The translations under genes were made by a program, and so were the position numbers. Below are positions 35,910 to 43,657 of a stretch of 64,000 nt of DNA, in pieces; within the stretch, counting starts at the first letter, position 1, and each line of letters begins with the position of its first letter. The notes beneath the pieces were generated by a model. The model saw only the letters and a program-made list of their open reading frames with translations, was not told where the DNA came from and did not search any database. This DNA is from Streptomyces sp. ISL-98. Its GTDB lineage: Bacteria > Actinomycetota > Actinomycetes > Streptomycetales > Streptomycetaceae. The stretch is taken from contig NZ_JAGGPB010000003.1 of assembly GCF_018614055.1 (NCBI RefSeq), forward strand, positions 1 to 64,000, given 5' to 3'.

Positions 35910-37556
35910 TCAGCCCTCGGCAGGCACCGGTTCCGGTCCGTGGACCGGGGCCTGGCCCTGGGCCGGAGTCTGAAGTCCCGGACCGGGATCCGGCTCCGAC
36001 GGCTCCGGTTCCGGCTCCGACTCCGGCCCCAGCTCGGGCTCCGGAAGTACCTGGTACTCGGGGAGCAGGTCGAGTACGGCCTGCCGGTGCGCCTCGCTCG
36101 TCGCGTCGTCGTACGGGTCGGGCGTCGCCGGGACCTGGAGCCGCATCACAGGCCCGGTGCCCAGCCGTGCGTAGCCCCGGCCGGGCGGCACGTCGCGGGT
36201 CGGTGTGGTGTGCGGCGGCGCTCCCAGTACGGCTTCCACCTGGGCGGGGACCGCCGGGCCGAGCACCGCACGTGCGCGCGTGTGCGTCCGTACGCTCTCG
36301 CTGAGGGCTTCCATGGTGTCGAACTGCTCGGCCACCACCACCGTCACATTCGCGGCCCTGCCGTGCCGCAGCGGCACCTGGAGCAGCTCCTGGGGGTCGG
36401 TGCGCCCGTCGGCCGCAGCCAGATGACCGAAGACGCTCGGCCGGTCCAGCAGGATCCACAGCGGCCGCCTGGTGTCGTCGGGCGCCGGATGCCCCGACTG
36501 ACGCGCCCGGTTCGAGGCGATGAGCCGCCGCTCCGTCTCGTGCGCGGCCCACTCCAGGCTGGCCAGCGCACCTGTGAGGCCGCATTCGACGGCCAGAACG
36601 CCCCTGCGCCCGGTGAGGCAGGCGTACTCGCCGGTACCGCTGCCCTCGACGATCACTACGTCGCCGTGCTGGAGGGCCTGCAGCGCGATCGAGCGCAGCA
36701 GACTGGTCGCACCGCTCCCGGGCTGTCCGACGACGAGAAGGTGCGGCTCCGTCGAGCGCGCACCCGTCCGCCAGATCACCGGGGGAGCGTCATTCGTCTT
36801 GTCTCCCTGAGTGACCGGCACAGTGCGCTGGACCGCATCGGCGTCGGTGAAGCCCAGCACGGTCTCACCGGGCGTGGTGACGAAACGCTGTGCCGCGATG
36901 GAGGTGGGGAGTCCGGGGAGCACCTTCATGAGCAGCAGGTTGCCCTCCTCGTCCCAGTCGAAGTGGTACTCGCGGCCGCGGCCCGACTTGGTGTGCAGGA
37001 GCTGCTCGATGCGCCGGCGGCTCGCGGCTTCGCCGTCGGTGAAGTGCGCCGGGTACTGCACGAGGAGCCGGACGAGCCGTCCGTCCTCGAAGGTGTACTC
37101 GCAGAAGGCCTTGTCCCACTCGCCGCCGTGGGTGAACAGAGGGCTGGGGTCGTCGGCCACCGCGAAGTACGGGACCAGGGCTTCGTAGATGGCCCGGAGC
37201 CGGTCGGTCTCGGCCGGGCTGGGACCGGCGTGCACCGCGATGTATCCCCTTCCCTTCCAGGCGGCCGCGCCCATCACCGTAATCAGGGCGAGCAGCGGCC
37301 CGTACGGGATGAGCGCGACCACCAGGACGATCGCCGCCACCAGAAACAGCGCGGAACCACGCCGCTCCTTGGGCGTATCGGTCCACTTGCACCGGCCGGC
37401 GGCAGTCAGCTGCCGCAGGCCACGGGTGATGACGATGAGCGGATGGAGGACGTCGGTGGCGCTGTCGGCTGCAGTGCGCGCGATCTCGCGGCTGCGGGTG
37501 ATCGAAGCACTGCCGCTGCTCAGAATGCGGGGGAGTGGACGAATTCGCCGGGCCAC
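35910..37556 (-). CDS. sffA: SffA-like SpoIIIE/FtsK-family protein with degenerate Walker motifs
   Basis: 548 residues. Two membrane helices (about 68-84 and 87-100) precede an intracellular ATPase-like domain and a Pro/Glu-rich acidic tail (about 485-548). The Walker A position reads GQPGSGATS (277-285), with Ala283 where Lys is invariant, and the Walker B strand WILLDRP (368-373) has Arg372 after Asp371 in place of Glu. The order and neighbour (smeA) identify it as the SffA protein, which SmeA targets to sporulation septa in S. coelicolor. AGGAGA 5 nt upstream of the GTG. It is 37 bp from smeA and presumably co-transcribed. Confidence 0.85.
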   Translation of the reverse strand: MARRIRPLPRILSSGSASITRSREIARTAADSATDVLHPLIVITRGLRQLTAAGRCKWTDTPKERRGSALFLVAAIVLVVALIPYGPLLALITVMGAAAWKGRGYIAVHAGPSPAETDRLRAIYEALVPYFAVADDPSPLFTHGGEWDKAFCEYTFEDGRLVRLLVQYPAHFTDGEAASRRRIEQLLHTKSGRGREYHFDWDEEGNLLLMKVLPGLPTSIAAQRFVTTPGETVLGFTDADAVQRTVPVTQGDKTNDAPPVIWRTGARSTEPHLLVVGQPGSGATSLLRSIALQALQHGDVVIVEGSGTGEYACLTGRRGVLAVECGLTGALASLEWAAHETERRLIASNRARQSGHPAPDDTRRPLWILLDRPSVFGHLAAADGRTDPQELLQVPLRHGRAANVTVVVAEQFDTMEALSESVRTHTRARAVLGPAVPAQVEAVLGAPPHTTPTRDVPPGRGYARLGTGPVMRLQVPATPDPYDDATSEAHRQAVLDLLPEYQVLPEPELGPESEPEPEPSEPDPGPGLQTPAQGQAPVHGPEPVPAEG

Positions 37557-37593
37557 TTCGGTCTCCTGGGGGTGTTGAAGCGGTTACGGCAGG

Positions 37594-37788
37594 TCAGAAC
37601 TTGATCCCGCCCAGAAGGCTGGCGAGGCTGGCGCCTCCTGCCTTGATACTCGGGGCGATCGCCGTACCCGCGAGGTAGAAGCCGAACAATGCGCAGACGA
37701 GCGCGTGGGACGCCTTGAGGCCGTCTTTCCGGAAGAACAGAAAGACGATGATTCCAAGCAGCACGACGCCTGAGATGGACAGGATCAT
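37594..37788 (-). CDS. smeA: SmeA small sporulation membrane protein
   Basis: 64 residues from the ATG at 37788 (CAGGAGA 5 nt upstream); an in-frame extension of 17 codons has no ribosome-binding site. Two hydrophobic helices (about residues 2-19 and 29-47) are joined by a charged loop FRKDGLKAS and end in a Gly/Ala-rich tail. In S. coelicolor SmeA is expressed in sporogenic hyphae and brings SffA to septa. The preceding 60 bp are AT-rich for this genome, as expected for a regulated promoter, but I cannot name a sigma factor. Confidence 0.85.
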   Translation of the reverse strand: MILSISGVVLLGIIVFLFFRKDGLKASHALVCALFGFYLAGTAIAPSIKAGGASLASLLGGIKF

Positions 37789-38049
37789 GTGGGTCTCCTG
37801 GTTGATGGGGACAGTCACCCTGAGTTCTTCCAGGCTCACAGCATGTATCTATACGGCAAAAGGTGCAAATGGGTTACTTTTCAGTTTTTTCACTGGACTG
37901 GCCGATGATGGTCCGCTCGCGTGGATCTTTGCCGCAGGTGGGCCGGGTCATGTCGTCCGACGGGCAGTACCCTGACGATTCACTCGTACGGCGCTGCTGC
38001 CGTACGCACAGGTCACAGCAGTGAACGGCAGAGGAGGGCGGTCCGTCCG

Positions 38050-38442
38050 ATGAGCGAAACCCCGGATCCCGAAGTGGTCGAACTGGCTACGAAGATCTTC
38101 GACCTGGCACGCCAGGGAGAGGCCGAGGCGCTTGCCGCGTACGTCGACGCAGGCGTATCCGCGAACCTCACCAACGACCGGGGCGACTCCCTCGTGATGC
38201 TCGCCGCCTACCACGGCCACGCGGCGGCGGTCGACGCCCTGCTCGCCCGCGGCGCCGACCCGGACCGGGCCAACGACCGCGGCCAGACGCCCCTCGCCGG
38301 CGCGGTATTCAAGGGCGAGGACGCGGTGATCCGCGCCCTCCTGAGCGGCGGTGCCGACCCGGCCGCCGGAACGCCGTCCGCGCTGGACACGGCACGCATG
38401 TTCGACAAGAAGGACCTGCTGGAGCTGTTCGGCGCCCAGTGA
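38050..38442 (+). CDS. ankyrin-repeat protein
   Basis: 130 residues, soluble. Three to four ankyrin repeats are visible: GDSLVMLAAYHGHAAAVDAL, then RGQTPLAGAVFKGEDAVIRAL. Probably a protein-protein adaptor in the cytosol. AGGAGG lies 11 nt before the ATG; the frame continues upstream without support. It diverges from smeA. Confidence 0.88.
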   Translation: MSETPDPEVVELATKIFDLARQGEAEALAAYVDAGVSANLTNDRGDSLVMLAAYHGHAAAVDALLARGADPDRANDRGQTPLAGAVFKGEDAVIRALLSGGADPAAGTPSALDTARMFDKKDLLELFGAQ

Positions 38443-38600
38443 GGGCCGCCGCCGCGGGGCGCCGTAAATGTGGTCGCGTCGGCGAAATGGCTGGGTCATC
38501 ATGACGTCGGATTCACATGCACGAGGTAAGGGCAGAAGTTGCCGGACCACGGGAATGTGAGCGGGCCCGCTCCGGGCCCACCGACGAGAGGCAGAGGAAA

Positions 38601-38660
38601 ATGGTCTACAGCGAGCACGAGACGACGACGGACGGCCGGACATGTTGTCGCGCGGCCTAG
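38601..38660 (+). CDS. 19-residue upstream ORF with Cys-Cys
   Basis: ATG at 38601 with AGAGGAAA directly upstream reads MVYSEHETTTDGRTCCRAA and stops at 38658. It lies 49 nt before the HEAT-repeat gene and resembles the short cysteine-containing leader peptides that control sulfur genes in Actinobacteria. No terminator hairpin follows it, so a translational effect is more likely than transcriptional attenuation. The downstream gene is not recognisably sulfur-related. Confidence 0.4.
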   Translation: MVYSEHETTTDGRTCCRAA

Positions 38661-38709
38661 ACACGGCACGTCCCCGGTTGCGTCGACAGCTTGATGTGAG
38701 GCTTTTCCC

Positions 38710-40128
38710 ATGTTCGATCCAGTCATAGCGCCGAGCGGCACCTTGCTCGGCCTCCTGCAGAGGGGCCGCGGCGACGGCACGCTGCACGCGCTCGCCGCGC
38801 CCCGCTCCGAAGCGCTCGCGGCCCTCAGCCACTGTGTTCTCGACGATCCCCGCCACGACTGGCAGGTCGAGAACCGCTCCCTGTACTACGCGCGCCTTTA
38901 TCTGGATCTCGACGGTCGGCTCGAATCGATCGAGCAGCACCTCTTCGACCCCGAGGACCTCGTCGACTCCGACGAGGCCAGAACCGGCCTGGCACTCGCC
39001 GTCCTCGGCCACCTCGCCTCGTACGGCAGGAACGACGCCCTCGTGCTGCTGCGGCGGTACGCCAGGACCGGTGCCAACTGGGCCTGGGCTCTGGACGAGC
39101 TCGCCCTGCGCGACGACGACGCCGGACTGCGCGGCCTCGCCGTGCCCGTCCTCGATCGATTCCCCGCGACCCCGCAGGGCGAGGCCGATCTGGCCGCCGC
39201 CGTACGGGACGCCTACGAGCCCCGGCCCTGGCGCCTGTGGGCGGAGGACCCGCGCGAAACGGTCGGCGCCCGAGTGCGGGCGGCGGGTGAGCGGGGATCG
39301 TTCGACCGCTGGCAGCGACAGATGCGGCCGACCGGGCCCCGCCCCGGCTGGAGCGTCCAGGCCGTGTTCGACTGGGCACAGCAGGGCCTGGACCGGGGTA
39401 CGCCGCTCCATGTGCCGGCCGCCCGCTGTCTGACCGCGGTGGCGGGACCCTCCGACCGCGCGGCGATCGTCGAGGCCGCCCGCAGCGGCCAGGACGGGGC
39501 GCGCAGCACCGCGCTGCACTACCTCGCGGAATCACGGGACCCTGCCGTCCTCGACCTGATCGAAGCGGGCGCGCAGGACCCCTCACGTACGGTCGCGGAC
39601 GCCGCAGTCGCCGCCTTCGAGCGGATGTGCGGCGACGATGCGGTGGACCGGGCCCGTGGGTGGGTCCACCGTCCCGACGCCCTCGGCGCATCGGCGGCGG
39701 GCGTGCTCGCCTGCCGGGGCGGGGCACAGGACGCCCCGCTCGTACTCGGTGCGCTGCGGGAGACCGTACGGTCCGACGGGCCGGACGCACTGCTCCTGTG
39801 GACCCTGGTCGACGGGGCGGGCCGGCTCGGCATCTGTGCCGCCGCACCCGTACTGCGGCACATCTACCGGGAGACGGCCTCCTCGCACCTGCGCGGCCGC
39901 GCGGCGCGCGCCCTGGCCGCCACCGACCCCTCCTACGCCACGGGCTTCGCCGTCGAGTGCCTGTGGGACTGCGAGGAAACCACCAGGGAAGTGGCGGCAC
40001 TTCACGCCGAGACAGGCGACGCACGCGTGGCGGAGAGACTGCGGCGACTGGCCGCCGACCCGGCCGAGGAGGCCGAGGTACAGACCGCCGTACGCAGCAG
40101 GATCGGGCCCGACGCGCCCGCTCTCTGA
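38710..40128 (+). CDS. HEAT-repeat protein
   Basis: 472 residues. Alpha-helical repeats run through most of the chain, for example ARTGLALAVLGHLASYGRND and a C-terminal series (RTVADAAVAAFERM, HLRGRAARALAATDPSYA). Soluble, without a known enzymatic motif, so likely a scaffold. It starts MFDPVIAPSGTLLGLLQRGRGDG with GAGG upstream. A short direct repeat (GAGCGGGCGCTAC at 40127 and 40149) and a CCGGCCC-C-GGGCCGG hairpin (40165-40179) follow the stop. Confidence 0.82.
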   Translation: MFDPVIAPSGTLLGLLQRGRGDGTLHALAAPRSEALAALSHCVLDDPRHDWQVENRSLYYARLYLDLDGRLESIEQHLFDPEDLVDSDEARTGLALAVLGHLASYGRNDALVLLRRYARTGANWAWALDELALRDDDAGLRGLAVPVLDRFPATPQGEADLAAAVRDAYEPRPWRLWAEDPRETVGARVRAAGERGSFDRWQRQMRPTGPRPGWSVQAVFDWAQQGLDRGTPLHVPAARCLTAVAGPSDRAAIVEAARSGQDGARSTALHYLAESRDPAVLDLIEAGAQDPSRTVADAAVAAFERMCGDDAVDRARGWVHRPDALGASAAGVLACRGGAQDAPLVLGALRETVRSDGPDALLLWTLVDGAGRLGICAAAPVLRHIYRETASSHLRGRAARALAATDPSYATGFAVECLWDCEETTREVAALHAETGDARVAERLRRLAADPAEEAEVQTAVRSRIGPDAPAL

Positions 40129-40284
40129 GCGGGCGCTACGGGGGCGCCGAGCGGGCGCTACAGTCCGGCCCCGGGCCGGCTGTGAGCGGGCTACGGGCAC
40201 GGGGGGCCAAACGCTCATAGGACGTTCCCCGCACGGAAAGATCCAAGTCGGCCGGGCCACTCCCGGCGGGACGACAACACGAAT

Positions 40285-41475
40285 ATGCGTGTCGCCATCG
40301 TCACCGAGTCCTTCCCGCCCGACGTCAACGGCGTTGCCCACTGCGCCCTGCAGACCGCCCGGCACCTCGCCGCCCGCGGTCATGACCCGCTCGTGATAGC
40401 CCCGGCCACCGCGGCCGGGACAGGCTCAAGATCCGGCACAGGATCTGGATCCGGCTCCGGATGGGGCTCCGAGTCCGGCTCAGGAACCAGCCACGAAAAC
40501 GGGCCGCCGTACCCCGTGGTGCGCGTGCCCTCCCTTCCGCTGCCCGGCTATCCGCAGGTACGGGTGGCGCTGCCCAGCCGTAGGGTGGCCGCCGCACTCA
40601 CCGCGCACCGGGCCGAACTGGTCCACCTGGCCAGCCCGTTCGTCCTCGGCGTGCGCGGGATGGCGGCCGCCGCCCGGCTGGGCATTCCGGCCGTCGCCGT
40701 CTACCAGACCGACCTCGCCGGCTATGCCCGTACGTACATGGGCACGGGCGAAGGAACCGCCTGGCGGCGGATCCGGGCCGTACACAGCGCGGCGGATCGC
40801 ACTCTCGCGCCCTCCACGGCCTCCCTGCGGGACCTGGAGGAGCACGGGGTGCCCCGGGTCCGGCTGTGGGGGCGCGGCGTGGACACGGCGCGGTTCCGGC
40901 CGTCCCTGCGCGACGAGGCGCTGCGGCGCGCGCTCGCGCCCGGCGGGGAACTCCTCGTCGGATACGTCGGGCGGCTGGCTCCCGAGAAGCAGGTGGAGCT
41001 CCTGGCGGGCGTGTGCGGCCTCGCGGGAGTACGGGTCGTGATCGTCGGGGACGGGCCGAGCGAGCCGTCGCTGCGGGCCGCACTGCCGGGCGCCGTCTTC
41101 ATGGGGCGCAGGACCGGCGAGGACCTCGCGAGCATCTTCGCCTCCCTGGACGTATTCGCGCACACCGGACCGTACGAGACCTTCTGCCAGACCGTGCAGG
41201 AGGCCATGGCGAGCGGGGTGCCGGTGATCGCCCCCGCGGCGGGCGGCCCGCTCGACCTCGTCGACCACGGGCGCACCGGCCTGCTGGTCGAACCGCGCGA
41301 CGCCGGGGCCCTACGGGCGGCGGTGTCCCTACTCGTGGCCGACCCCGCACTGCGGACGGCGTACGGAAGGGCGGGGCGGGTGGCTGTCGAAGGCAGGACC
41401 TGGGCCGCTGTCGGCGACCAACTGCTCGGCCACTATGCCGAGGTGCTGTACGAGCGCACGGTGGTGGCGGCATGA
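40285..41475 (+). CDS. GT4 glycosyltransferase with Gly/Ser insert
   Basis: 396 residues. GT-B fold of family 4: MRVAIVTESFPPDVNGV at the N-terminus, GYVGRLAPEKQVELL and the donor-site E-x7-E in GPYETFCQTVQEAM. Related to GDP-mannose-dependent alpha-mannosyltransferases (MgtA/PimB group); the acceptor is unknown. Residues about 44-70 are a Gly/Ser-rich insert encoded by hexamer repeats at 40417-40494. Overlaps the next gene by 4 bp (ATGA). Confidence 0.88.
   Translation: MRVAIVTESFPPDVNGVAHCALQTARHLAARGHDPLVIAPATAAGTGSRSGTGSGSGSGWGSESGSGTSHENGPPYPVVRVPSLPLPGYPQVRVALPSRRVAAALTAHRAELVHLASPFVLGVRGMAAAARLGIPAVAVYQTDLAGYARTYMGTGEGTAWRRIRAVHSAADRTLAPSTASLRDLEEHGVPRVRLWGRGVDTARFRPSLRDEALRRALAPGGELLVGYVGRLAPEKQVELLAGVCGLAGVRVVIVGDGPSEPSLRAALPGAVFMGRRTGEDLASIFASLDVFAHTGPYETFCQTVQEAMASGVPVIAPAAGGPLDLVDHGRTGLLVEPRDAGALRAAVSLLVADPALRTAYGRAGRVAVEGRTWAAVGDQLLGHYAEVLYERTVVAA
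40417..40494 (+). repeat. GGMTCY-type hexamer repeat inside the glycosyltransferase gene
   Basis: Successive hexamers such as GGATCT, GGATCC, GGCTCC, GGATGG and GGCTCA encode the Gly-Ser run. Such arrays change length by slippage in steps of two codons, so the insert is probably variable between strains and structurally a flexible loop. Confidence 0.75.
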
Positions 41476-42632
41476 GCGGGTCACTGCGGATCGTACGGCT
41501 GGCCAATTTCGTCACGCCTTCGTCGGGCGGCCTACGCACCGCCCTGCGGGAACTGGGCCGGGGCTACTGCGCGGCGGGGCACGAGCCGGTGCTGGTGGTT
41601 CCGGGCGAGCGGGAGAGCGACGAACTCACGGCACAGGGGCGGGTGATCACGCTGCCGGGCATCGTGCTGCCCGGCACGGGCGGCTACCGGGTCCTCGCGA
41701 ACCGGCGCCGCCTGCGCCGCCTCCTCGAAACCCTCGCACCGGACCGTCTGGAAGTGTCCGACCGTACGTCGCTGCGCTGGACGGGGGAGTGGGCACGGCG
41801 CCACAGGGTCCCCTCGGTGATGGTGTCGCACGAGACGGCGGACGGCGTGCTCCGTACCTGGGGCCTGCCCGAGGCAGTGGCGGGGCGGACTGCCGACCGG
41901 CTCAACCTGCGCAGTGCGTGGGCGTATTCGCGGATCGTGTGCACCACGGAGTGGGCGGAGCGCGAGTTCGTACGTATCGGCGCACGCAATGTGGTGCGTG
42001 CCCCCCTCGGTGTCGACCTGCGCAGGTGCAGGCCGGGGCGCCGCAGTACGGCGCTGCGCGCCCGCCATGCGCGCGGGGCCGACGTACTGCTGGTCCTGTG
42101 CTCACGCCTGTCGGTCGAGAAGCGCCCCGGCACCGCACTCGACGCGCTGGGCGCGCTGCGCGGGCGGGGCGTACGGGCCGTGCTGACGGTCGCGGGAGAC
42201 GGGCCACTGCGGGACGGGCTGGAGCGCAGGGCGCGGGCGCAGCGGCTGCCCGCGGTCTTCCTGGGGCACCTGGGGGACCGCGAAGAGCTGGCGGACCTCC
42301 AGGCGGCGGCGGACGTCTGCCTGGCCCCCGGCCCCGCCGAAACCTTCGGTCTGGCCGCACTGGAGGCGCTCGCCTGCGGCACTCCGGTCGTTGCCAGTGC
42401 GTCGTCGGCGCTGCCGGAGGTGATCGGGGGCGCGGGACTGGCGGCCGCCGACTCGGGCGATGCGTTCGCCGACGCCGTACAGCAGCTGCTCGCCCGCCCG
42501 GAAGCGACACGCCGCACGGCGGCCAGGGCACGGGCGGAGCTCTTCGGGTGGCCGGCGGCGGTGGAGGCGTTCTTGGCGGCGCACGACGCGCAGGCGCGAG
42601 TGCGGATGCGGGTGCCGGGGGTGCCGACGTGA
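41472..42632 (+). CDS. second GT4 glycosyltransferase
   Basis: 386 residues. GT4 fold: RLANFVTPSSGGLRTALREL, LCSRLSVEKRPGTALDAL, and the donor-binding GPAETFGLAALEALACGTPVV with the E-x7-E pair. It differs from the previous gene enough to be a separate enzyme rather than a recent duplicate. ATG overlaps the preceding stop (ATGA) and its own stop overlaps the next start (GTGA). Two coupled transferases suggest a two-step glycan or glycolipid. Confidence 0.88.
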   Translation: MSGSLRIVRLANFVTPSSGGLRTALRELGRGYCAAGHEPVLVVPGERESDELTAQGRVITLPGIVLPGTGGYRVLANRRRLRRLLETLAPDRLEVSDRTSLRWTGEWARRHRVPSVMVSHETADGVLRTWGLPEAVAGRTADRLNLRSAWAYSRIVCTTEWAEREFVRIGARNVVRAPLGVDLRRCRPGRRSTALRARHARGADVLLVLCSRLSVEKRPGTALDALGALRGRGVRAVLTVAGDGPLRDGLERRARAQRLPAVFLGHLGDREELADLQAAADVCLAPGPAETFGLAALEALACGTPVVASASSALPEVIGGAGLAAADSGDAFADAVQQLLARPEATRRTAARARAELFGWPAAVEAFLAAHDAQARVRMRVPGVPT

Positions 42633-43657
42633 AACCTTCAGCCCCTGGGGATCCCCTCTGGACGAAGTCCTTGGGGGAGTTTGAGGAGCGGGGTCCGGGG
42701 CGGAGCCCCCTGCGGCGGCAGCCGCAAACGTCACAGTCGGGAAGGGGCGGGGAGGGGAAAGCGCCGCAGGCAGCCTGCCACCGTTCCGCGCCCGCCCTCC
42801 GCTTCGCCGCGCTCGGCGACTCTCTCACCGAGGGTGTCGGCGACCCCGTGCCCGGCGGATGGCGCGGCTGGGCCGCACTGCTCGCCCCCGGACTCGCCGC
42901 GCCCGGCCAGCCCGCGGAATTCCGCAACTTCGCCGTCAGCGGCGCCCTCACCCGCGACGTCGCCGAACGCCAGGCACCCGACGCCCTCGCCTACGCCCCC
43001 GACATCGCCTCCGTCGTTGTCGGCGTCAACGACACCCTCCGCCACACCTTCGACATCCACGACGTCGCGGTGCGGCTCGACGGGGTCTGTGCCGCGCTCA
43101 CCCGATGCGGCGCCGTACTGCTGACGGCCTGCCTGCCGGACCCCGGGACCATGCTGGGTCTCCCGGCCCCGCTGGCCCGCCCACTGGCCCGCAGACAGCG
43201 CGCAGTCAACGCCGTCGTGCACGCCCTGTCCGCCCGCTACGGCGCCGTACACCTGCACATCGCCGACGGGCCCTGGGTCGCCGACCGCGACCTCTGGAGC
43301 GCCGACCGGCTCCACCCCGGCGAGCGAGGGCACCGGCTGATCGCCGCACGCTTTCACGCCCTCCTCGCCGTCGAGGGGCTCGCCTCCGGTGCCCCGCCGC
43401 GACACGAACCTGAGCAGCCCCCGCCCACCCGCGCAGCCTCGCTCCTCTGGCTGCTCACGGCGGGCACGGGATGGCTGGCCCGCCGGTCCACCGACCTGCT
43501 GCCGCAGCTGCTCCAGCTGGCCGCCGCAGAGCTGCAGCACGGAGCGCGCGGCACCAGCGCGCGCCTCGATCTGCGTGCGTCCCAGGCGCTTTCGGCCGCG
43601 CTCGCCGCCGTAACCGCACCGGTTTCGGCGCCGCCTCTTGCCAGAATGGGGGAATGA
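42629..43657 (+). CDS. SGNH/GDSL hydrolase with repeat-derived N-terminus
   Basis: 342 residues. Block I is [15 protein letters not shown] with the nucleophile Ser, Block III is VGVNDT and Block V is [10 protein letters not shown] with the catalytic Asp and His. Likely an esterase or lipase without a signal peptide. The GTG at 42629 overlaps the transferase stop. The first about 50 residues are low complexity and lie in a Streptomyces-type intergenic repeat (42632-42775), so the functional domain starts near residue 53. The C-terminal 70 residues are an Ala/Leu-rich helical tail. The stop overlaps the next start (ATGA). Confidence 0.85.
   Translation: MKPSAPGDPLWTKSLGEFEERGPGRSPLRRQPQTSQSGRGGEGKAPQAACHRSAPALRFAALGDSLTEGVGDPVPGGWRGWAALLAPGLAAPGQPAEFRNFAVSGALTRDVAERQAPDALAYAPDIASVVVGVNDTLRHTFDIHDVAVRLDGVCAALTRCGAVLLTACLPDPGTMLGLPAPLARPLARRQRAVNAVVHALSARYGAVHLHIADGPWVADRDLWSADRLHPGERGHRLIAARFHALLAVEGLASGAPPRHEPEQPPPTRAASLLWLLTAGTGWLARRSTDLLPQLLQLAAAELQHGARGTSARLDLRASQALSAALAAVTAPVSAPPLARMGE
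42632..42775 (+). repeat. GC-rich Streptomyces intergenic repeat within the 5' end of the SGNH gene
   Basis: The string CCCCTGGGGATCCCCTCTGG, then GGGGTCCGGGGCGGAGCCCC (42690-42709, with a GGGGC-GGA-GCCCC hairpin), a CGGCGGCAGCCG block and GGGAAGGGGCGGGGAGGGGA form a unit I recognise from many Streptomyces intergenic regions. Here it is read in frame as coding sequence. Confidence 0.6.

Noticed and set aside
40149..40179. tRNA-like fold near the direct repeat after the HEAT-repeat gene
   Set aside because: Only one hairpin and a duplicated 13-mer are present; no T-loop, anticodon arm or CCA-region match.
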